In this document: in pieces, positions 57,595 to 64,000 of the stretch
Layout: every line of letters begins with the position of its first letter
How positions within the stretch are numbered: the stretch's first letter is position 1
Assembly: GCA_014802625.1 (NCBI GenBank)
Contig: JAAVBX010000023.1
Span: forward strand, 92,669 to 156,668
DNA from: a bacterium
GTDB lineage: Bacteria > Bacteroidota > Bacteroidia > Bacteroidales > Muribaculaceae
Length of the DNA: 64,000 nucleotides
Reading direction: 5' to 3'
Notes under the pieces: generated by a model
The model's input: the letters and a program-made list of their open reading frames with translations, nothing else
What the model was told of the DNA's origin: nothing
The model's database searches: none
Made by a program: the position numbers and the translations under genes

Positions 57595-57712
57595 ATTCGT
57601 TTTGTTTCTACTATACTATTGAAAACCAAATATATAAGATTAGACTTACTTCATATTTAATATATGATGATCCAAATATCTTCATCTGAGTTCAGTTACA
57701 AATAACAATGAA

Positions 57713-59044
57713 TTGACACATATGGAATCCACAGGTCTTGACTACGCAAAAGGGAAAATTCCCGTCCTGTTCAGGAAAATATTTTTCCCGACTCTCCTGG
57801 GAATGATATTTACCGCCCTCATCACCATCGTCGATGGTATATTCGTCGGTAATGGTGTAGGTCCCGACGGTATAGCTGCCGTCAATATAATAGCGCCTCT
57901 CTATATGGTTGCCACCGGCATAGGCCTCATGCTCGGAATCGGAGCATCCGTATTGGCCGGAATGGCGTTGGCGGAGAACGCCCGACAGAAAGCCTGCGCC
58001 ATGGTCTCTCAGGCTTTCCTCTCAGGTACATGCATTATGGCTCTCCTTGTCGCACTGACGCTCCTCTTCCCTACTTCAATAGCACGCCTTCTCGGCAGCT
58101 CCGACCATCTAATGCCCCTCGCCTTCGACTATCTCTGCTGGCTCGTGCCCGGCATCCTTTTTCTCGTATGGAGCAGTATCGGCATGATGACCATTCGTCT
58201 TGACGGCTCACCGAACTATGCCATGATGATCAATGTTATTCCCGCCATACTGAACATAATAGGCGACTACGTGCTTATTTTTCCCCTCGGAATGGGAGTG
58301 AAAGGTGCCGCTATCGCCACGGCCGGAAGTGTGGCCGTAGGTGGAGTGATGGCTATTGTCTATTTCCGGAGGTCGTACGTCATCAAGTTAGTGGCCGATT
58401 TCTCAGGATTCCGACGGAATATCCTGAAGATTATGGCCGTGGGGTCTGCATCGTTCATCACCGAGATTGCCATGTCGATAATGATGCTTACGGGCAACTT
58501 CATATTTATGCGCTATTTCGGCGACGCGGGAGTCGCAGCCTACAGCATAGCCTGCTATCTTTTCCCCCTCATGTTTATGATGAGCAATGCCGTGGCTCAG
58601 TCCGCTCAGCCCATCATAAGCTATAACTTCGGCAGTAATGATTCCGGGCGTGTCGCAGCCGCTTTCCGATTGAGCCTGCGGGTAGCACTACTTTGCGGAG
58701 CAATCGTTACAGTCAGCTTATTCTTTCTGTCAGGAGGAATCGTAAGTCTCTTTATTCCCATAGATTCGGAAGCCGGTCGGATAGCTGTGCATGGACTTCC
58801 CGTTTACTCACTCTGTGCCCTATTCTTCGCCCTCAACATAGCCTACATCGGCTACTATCAGAGCATAGGGAGAGCCAAGAGAGCGATGATTTACACCCTG
58901 CTGCGCGGAGTTATTCTTCTCGTTCCGCTCTTCTTCCTCTTACCGTCGCTCTTCCCCGGATGGGGAATGTGGGCCGCAATTCCAGCCTCCGAATGCTCCA
59001 CCTTTCTCATAATCCTGACAGGTAGAGTCGTAAGACATACTTAA
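57713..59044 (+). CDS. MATE family efflux transporter
   Basis: 443 aa, 12 TM; FPTLLGMIFTALITIVDGIFVGNGVGPDGIAAVNI. Confidence 0.93.
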   Translation: MTHMESTGLDYAKGKIPVLFRKIFFPTLLGMIFTALITIVDGIFVGNGVGPDGIAAVNIIAPLYMVATGIGLMLGIGASVLAGMALAENARQKACAMVSQAFLSGTCIMALLVALTLLFPTSIARLLGSSDHLMPLAFDYLCWLVPGILFLVWSSIGMMTIRLDGSPNYAMMINVIPAILNIIGDYVLIFPLGMGVKGAAIATAGSVAVGGVMAIVYFRRSYVIKLVADFSGFRRNILKIMAVGSASFITEIAMSIMMLTGNFIFMRYFGDAGVAAYSIACYLFPLMFMMSNAVAQSAQPIISYNFGSNDSGRVAAAFRLSLRVALLCGAIVTVSLFFLSGGIVSLFIPIDSEAGRIAVHGLPVYSLCALFFALNIAYIGYYQSIGRAKRAMIYTLLRGVILLVPLFFLLPSLFPGWGMWAAIPASECSTFLIILTGRVVRHT

Positions 59045-59049
59045 ATTAC

Positions 59050-59086
59050 ATGAGGGTGTGGCGTAAACCTTCATTATGACACACCC
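59050..59086 (+). terminator. Intrinsic terminator
   Basis: gagggtgtg ... cacaccctc. Confidence 0.7.
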
Positions 59087-59126
59087 TCGTAATCTCAATG
59101 GCATGGCAGTGCGGCTTGGATTTTAT

Positions 59127-59323
59127 TTAATTATGCAGAGTGATTTCTACAATCTGGGGCCATGCTCCGAATCTAAACGCGACGTTCTCACCGATTCCTG
59201 TGCTGACATACAGTTATCATCCGTTCTCGGTATATAGCCTTCCCCATTCCGGATAAAACCACTCACACAAATCTTTAAGATGCCTATCTCTTCAGCCCAT
59301 AGTGTGATATGTTCTATTCTCAT
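59127..59323 (-). pseudogene. Degenerate VOC/glyoxalase-like gene fragment
   Basis: MRIEHITLWAEEIGILK, frameshift, DLCEWFYPEWGRLYTENG, stops, LYVSTGIGENVAFRFGAWPQIVEITLHN; ATGA overlap with acyltransferase stop. Confidence 0.6.
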
Positions 59324-60495
59324 ACTTCTTTATGTTTATGCATAAATTTTTCGGTCAGCCATTCACGTACAGGAATGTCATAGACCTTAACACTGGCATA
59401 GGCAATTGCAATTGAGGCAAGGAATATGCTGACAGCAACCCATATATGCGTGCCCAGCGGGGCGTCTGCGTGTTGTGCCGCCCAGTTCATCTGAACATAT
59501 ATCATGGGATAATGTGTGATATATAGCGGATAGGAAATCATGCCAAGAAACTTGCATATTGCTGTTGTACGGACACCTTTAAGTTCGCTGCCGGCTCCCC
59601 CCGCCACAATCGCCGGATATACCAGCAGGATCACAATGGAACAATAGAGTCCGTTGACCCACGCATGTGTCTGGCCGCCGATGTGTGGAACAACAAGAGT
59701 CGCAATTACAGCCAATGAGCACAAAGTCATAGCACATCTGCGGATATGGATACGCCATTTGCTCATCCGGTATAACAGCAATCCTCCGAAGAAGGGATAA
59801 AGCAGACGGCACATGCCGATATAAATCTGATCGGGCGTCAGCCCGAATCCACCGATTACAGTATATTTGGCATATTCACGCATTTCAAGTAATCCGGACA
59901 CATCAAGATTCATGGCGAGATCTATTGTCAGAAATGCCGACAGTAATACGAATATGGCAAGAACTGCAGTGCTGAATCTGCGAATGAACAGTGCATATAG
60001 AATGTTTGCTATATATTCCCACAACAGCGACCACTGCGCACCATTTAGCGAGTTGATTTCTTTCCATCCCCGGATATCCATTGAAGGGGGTGTCGGAAAC
60101 ATTATACAGCCGAGAATCATTATTAGAAGCAGTTTCCACCAAGGAGTCTGCATCACAAGCTCAAATCCCGGGGCGGCGCTGAAATAGAACCAGAATGCAC
60201 CTATCAGTGTGCCAAGTATAACCATGGGTTGCAGACGTATCAGTCGGCGTTTGAAGAAATCCCATGTCGTCATCCTGTTCCAACGATCGTCGTAGGCATA
60301 GCCTATGACAAATCCTGACAAGACAAAAAAGAAATCAACGGCAAGATAGCCGTGATTCAGTATCTGGTCGCTCGGACTGGATGAATAAGTCTCGAAAAGA
60401 TGAAACGCTACTACTATCATCGCTGCCACTCCACGCAGCCCGTCAAGAATTTCAAACCTCGGTTTTGAGGATAAGGGGATTGATTCTGATGCCAT
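59320..60495 (-). CDS. Acyltransferase family 3 (OafA/YrhL-like)
   Basis: RFEILDGLRGVAAMIVVAFHLFETY; LAVDFFFVLSGFVIGYAYDDR; start MASESIPLS. Confidence 0.9.
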   Translation of the reverse strand: MASESIPLSSKPRFEILDGLRGVAAMIVVAFHLFETYSSSPSDQILNHGYLAVDFFFVLSGFVIGYAYDDRWNRMTTWDFFKRRLIRLQPMVILGTLIGAFWFYFSAAPGFELVMQTPWWKLLLIMILGCIMFPTPPSMDIRGWKEINSLNGAQWSLLWEYIANILYALFIRRFSTAVLAIFVLLSAFLTIDLAMNLDVSGLLEMREYAKYTVIGGFGLTPDQIYIGMCRLLYPFFGGLLLYRMSKWRIHIRRCAMTLCSLAVIATLVVPHIGGQTHAWVNGLYCSIVILLVYPAIVAGGAGSELKGVRTTAICKFLGMISYPLYITHYPMIYVQMNWAAQHADAPLGTHIWVAVSIFLASIAIAYASVKVYDIPVREWLTEKFMHKHKEV

Positions 60496-60575
60496 GATTG
60501 TGATTCTTTTTTTATGATGCAAAATTAGTGGGAATTTATTGCATGTGATTTATCAATAATTCAAAATAATTGAAC

Positions 60576-60583
60576 TATATTTG
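60576..60583 (+). promoter_or_regulatory. -7 box TATATTTG a few bases upstream of the AraC-HD start codon
   Basis: TATATTTG ending 4 bp before ATG 60588. Confidence 0.5.
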
Positions 60584-60587
60584 CATT

Positions 60588-62027
60588 ATGGATAAGATTG
60601 CTTTCACATACGATGATGTCCGCGTCACTCCCGACCGTCAGATTGGCATTCACTCCCATCCACAATGGGAACTCTCTCACGTAATTTATGGTGACGGCAC
60701 GAGAACCATCGGGGATAGACGAGAACAGATTGTCAAAGGAGAAGTGATATTGCTTCCTCCGAATATCCCCCACGTATGGCAGTTTGATTCGTCAGTGACA
60801 GACAATGACGGATGCATAGCCAATATTACAGTGTTTTTTGAGGACAATACACTAAACGGTCTCTCTGCATTATTGCCCGAAATGAAAGATAGTATTGATA
60901 AAATCAGGATGCAAACCGAGGCAATCTCATATTCCGGAGCAACACTTGAGAATATTGTCTCCATTCTCTATTCACTGCGTAATAAAACTGCAGAGGCACG
61001 TATCCCCTATATGTTCAGACTTCTGAGATTCCTGTCGGATACGAGTTCATGTCTCCCGGTAGGCAGCAACAATACACTTACCAGAACCGAGATGCGGATG
61101 GAGAGAATACGGACATTCTGTGCGTGCAATTACGCCCGTGACATTAACCTCGACGAGATAGTGCTTTATGCCGGGATGAATAGGTCGGCCTTCTGCACAT
61201 TTATGAAGCGATACACCGGGCATACTTTCTCAGAGTATATGAACGAGCTTCGGCTCAACCTGGCGGTCGAGCGCATTAAAAACACCGATGAGAGTATTGC
61301 TGAAATAGCTTTTTCAGTAGGCTTCTCCAATGTCACATATTTCAACCGCCTCTTTAGAAACAAATATAAATGCACACCTAAGACTGTTAGAATGGATACA
61401 ATAAATACGGAGCTACGCACATATGTGGAGCAACAGATTATCCCGCGATATGCGTTATTTGACAAAGCCCATCAGGCGGATCATGTCAATATGGTGATTG
61501 AGCAGAGTATAAAATTAGCTCGCTCAATACCTGGAATAAACACAGAAATGGTCTATGTCACAGCCGCGTTTCATGATCTCGGACTGGTTAACGGGCGGGA
61601 GAATCACCATATTGACTCACGAAAGATTCTTGAAACCGATGAATTTATAAAAGCCCGTTTCTCGCAGGAACAAATACGTCTGATGGGTGAGGCTGTGGAG
61701 GACCATCGGGCCTCGAAAAGCGACAGACCACGCAACGATTACGGATTGATAGTAGCTGAAGCCGACCGTTTTATCAATGGTGAGACAATCATACGTCGCA
61801 CCATTCAATACGGCCTCAAAAACTATCCTGACCTTGACCGAGAAGGTCACTACCGCCGGACATTGGAACACCTTGAAAGGAAATATGGTCGCAACGGCTA
61901 TCTAAAAATCTGGTTACCATGGAGCGACAACGCAAAGCGTCTTGAATCTCTGCGACAGATGATAGACAATCCTGAAGTGATTTACAAAATGTTTGACCGA
62001 ATATTCCGCGAAGAAACCCGGAACTGA
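60588..62027 (+). CDS. AraC-family regulator fused to C-terminal HD phosphohydrolase-like domain
   Basis: Cupin-like N-term, two HTH (LDEIVLYAGMNRSAFCTFMKRYTGHTFSEYMNELRL; IAEIAFSVGFSNVTYFNRLFRNKYKCTP), then DKAHQADHVNMVIE...VTAAFHDLGLVNGRENHHIDS...EADRFI. Confidence 0.85.
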   Translation: MDKIAFTYDDVRVTPDRQIGIHSHPQWELSHVIYGDGTRTIGDRREQIVKGEVILLPPNIPHVWQFDSSVTDNDGCIANITVFFEDNTLNGLSALLPEMKDSIDKIRMQTEAISYSGATLENIVSILYSLRNKTAEARIPYMFRLLRFLSDTSSCLPVGSNNTLTRTEMRMERIRTFCACNYARDINLDEIVLYAGMNRSAFCTFMKRYTGHTFSEYMNELRLNLAVERIKNTDESIAEIAFSVGFSNVTYFNRLFRNKYKCTPKTVRMDTINTELRTYVEQQIIPRYALFDKAHQADHVNMVIEQSIKLARSIPGINTEMVYVTAAFHDLGLVNGRENHHIDSRKILETDEFIKARFSQEQIRLMGEAVEDHRASKSDRPRNDYGLIVAEADRFINGETIIRRTIQYGLKNYPDLDREGHYRRTLEHLERKYGRNGYLKIWLPWSDNAKRLESLRQMIDNPEVIYKMFDRIFREETRN

Positions 62028-62171
62028 AATCATATGTTCCGATGACAGATGCCTGTGCTTTCGGACGAATCCGTATGATGAACGGTCAATCCCGCTTGAT
62101 TAAATTTTGTAATTTATTTTTACGAGATACTTATCATAGAATAATGGGTGCATAAGACCTTTACACAAACT

Positions 62172-62204
62172 TTAATTCAAATGCCGCCGAGGGAGATTGA
62201 CGCT
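62172..62204. terminator. Bidirectional terminator
   Basis: ccgagggag-attgacg-ctccctcgg between convergent genes. Confidence 0.75.
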
Positions 62205-62231
62205 CCCTCGGCAGCATCAGATATTGATTAT

Positions 62232-64000
62232 TTAGAAACTAATTTTATAGTATAAATTTGGCATACAGATTCCATCCCGGTATTCCTCAACACGACCAGT
62301 CCTGAAATTATATTCATGACCAAGATATTCATCATAAAAAGTAGCGTTTAGCCATTTTAAACCGAACTCATGAGATATTTTACGACGGTTAATGCGGTAA
62401 TATACTGAGAAGTCAGCCCATAAAACCGGTTTAAGTTGTTGACTGTAGGCTAATCGTTCATCAAAAATAACTTCCTGTGCCGTAATTGATTCATCCTCTA
62501 ATATCGGTGAATATCGATCACCCCCACGGAAAGTTATACGAGCATTGGCTCCCAGTACGTTTCTTCGGCTTGCACCTACCATCCATTCTTTTCCTCCAAG
62601 TAGATTGAAAAGATAATTCCTATTATAGCGCGTATTACGCCAGATGCCGTCACCACCTTTATAACGAGAACTGAAAACGGAACCTGTGAACATAAAATAA
62701 TATCCATTGGACATGTATTTCTCAAACGTAACCTCAAGTCCATAGTTGAGACCTCGTCCCGTACTTTCAAACTTGTCAGTAATGAACCAATCGTCCCTAT
62801 TGTTAAGCAGAGAATTGGAACTGCCCGCTACAACCGGAACTTTATAAAGCAACTGTAAATAGGGCTCTATGCGTAGATGGAAATCATTGCCGATATTCCA
62901 GTCATAGGTCAATACGAAATGGTGACCACGTGTAAAGTCCAGATTCTTGTTTATCAGCTCTCCGTCGTCATTACGCGTGAAATAATAGTTGAGCAATTCG
63001 GTACGGCTATGGCTACCATAAGAGAATACCAGCGATTGTTTTTGATTAATGTTGTATTTTATAGCCAGACGCGGCTCAATGCTGTAATGGCCGTTAAGCG
63101 CGAAATACTGTAGATGAACTCCGGGATTAATCTGCCATTTCCAAGACGGGGACAGCGAGAACTCTGTGTAAGCCTCCAATAATGCGCTGTTACCATGTTC
63201 ATTCGCGATAGTCTTCATTTCTTCCCCAAGATTCTGAGCATTTTTAAGGAGCATATCGTAGAACATACCGGTTACGACAATTCCTGTGCGGTTATTTCCG
63301 ATGCTACCTATGCGTTTGTTCATAAACGCGTTGAGAACTACATTGTAATTATTCTTCTTGATGATATTATCCGGGTGATCTGCAAGATTGTCGTCAAGGG
63401 CATACTGATGTGAGTCTATACCATTATACGTTCCCGCTATTGTAGTGTTGAATTGAGTGGTCTCATTCAGGCGATATTTATGATTCACGCCCAGTGCCCC
63501 CATCCATATCGAGGTGTTGAAGAAATTTCGATCGGATTCATATTCCCAGTTATCCTTATTGGTGTTGGCTTTTTCTTTGTTTCCGTCTATAAGTCCGAGA
63601 CCCCACACAGAAAATGTTCCGGCTTTCTTAGTTGGGAAGTTTAACTTAAGAGACAAATCCTGATATTTCATTCCTTGCCCGGCTCCATCCGGCAGAAAAC
63701 TTGAAATCATCCAGAGGGTTGAATATCTGTAGTTAAAAAGATATGACGATTTTCCACCCTTTTTGAAAGGGCCTTCTGAAGAAAGGTCTATTCCCATAGT
63801 ACCAAGAGACACTGTATGCTCCCAATTACTGTTGTTGCCCGTACGGAGTTTCAGATCAAACACCCCGGCAAGTGCATTGCCGTATTCCGCCGGAAAAGCA
63901 CCGGTAAGAAAATCAGAATTCCCGAGCACCAGACTGCTCAGTGCTGTCAGACCGCCACCGCCGAATCCTCCCACCTCACCAAAATGGTTAGGGTTCGGAA
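62232..64000 (-). CDS. TonB-dependent receptor, truncated at right window edge
   Basis: PNPNHFGEVGGFGGGGLTALSSLVLGNSDFLTGAFPAEYGNALAGVFDLKLRTGN (plug) followed by beta-barrel; no start inside window. Confidence 0.85.
   Translation of the reverse strand, partial: PNPNHFGEVGGFGGGGLTALSSLVLGNSDFLTGAFPAEYGNALAGVFDLKLRTGNNSNWEHTVSLGTMGIDLSSEGPFKKGGKSSYLFNYRYSTLWMISSFLPDGAGQGMKYQDLSLKLNFPTKKAGTFSVWGLGLIDGNKEKANTNKDNWEYESDRNFFNTSIWMGALGVNHKYRLNETTQFNTTIAGTYNGIDSHQYALDDNLADHPDNIIKKNNYNVVLNAFMNKRIGSIGNNRTGIVVTGMFYDMLLKNAQNLGEEMKTIANEHGNSALLEAYTEFSLSPSWKWQINPGVHLQYFALNGHYSIEPRLAIKYNINQKQSLVFSYGSHSRTELLNYYFTRNDDGELINKNLDFTRGHHFVLTYDWNIGNDFHLRIEPYLQLLYKVPVVAGSSNSLLNNRDDWFITDKFESTGRGLNYGLEVTFEKYMSNGYYFMFTGSVFSSRYKGGDGIWRNTRYNRNYLFNLLGGKEWMVGASRRNVLGANARITFRGGDRYSPILEDESITAQEVIFDERLAYSQQLKPVLWADFSVYYRINRRKISHEFGLKWLNATFYDEYLGHEYNFRTGRVEEYRDGICMPNLYYKISF

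Noticed and set aside
1-64000. CRISPR arrays, IS elements, restriction-modification, toxin-antitoxin or defence cassettes
   Set aside because: No regularly spaced repeats, transposase/integrase ORFs or recognisable defence genes were found by reading the ORF track and intergenic sequence

Overview
The window is a Bacteroidales chromosome segment; gene content and Bacteroidetes-type promoters (TTTG-N19/20-TAnnTTTG) suggest a Muribaculaceae-like gut organism (inference). Left to right it carries: a DoxX/DUF1599 pair; agmatine catabolism (aguA/aguB); a band-7 / alpha-beta hydrolase / membrane Mur-ligase run; a GC-rich fimbrial operon (minus strand, DUF3575 - FimB/Mfa2-like - fimbrillin - large tip-like lipoprotein); a K+-channel-like gene; a full urea/nickel island (ECF nickel/cobalt transporter, urea transporter, MFS, ureABC-EFGD); a second small fimbrial locus; tRNA-Ala(GGC); recJ/recQ/umuC; a YtxH/holin-like small-protein cluster; prmA; an ECF sigma factor; an LRR protein; glnS; dxs; an antiporter; NUDIX, flavodoxin, DMT, GNAT and HrpB genes; ABC-F; MATE; acyltransferase; an AraC-HD fusion regulator; and a truncated TonB-dependent receptor. 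The most interesting non-coding signals are: (1) a ~400-nt probable structured RNA/leader upstream of the first fimbrial operon, with a GNRA-capped hairpin, a G.U-containing 11-bp stem and a possible pseudoknot; (2) two copies of one ~195-bp MITE-like inverted-repeat element, one inside the urease operon and one abutting the start codon of the second fimbrial operon; (3) a 30-bp inverted repeat built of GACCATA heptads inside the fimbrial operon; (4) a composition breakpoint inside the tip-like gene. No CRISPR, prophage or transposase was found. All family calls are from reading the sequence; no database search was run.
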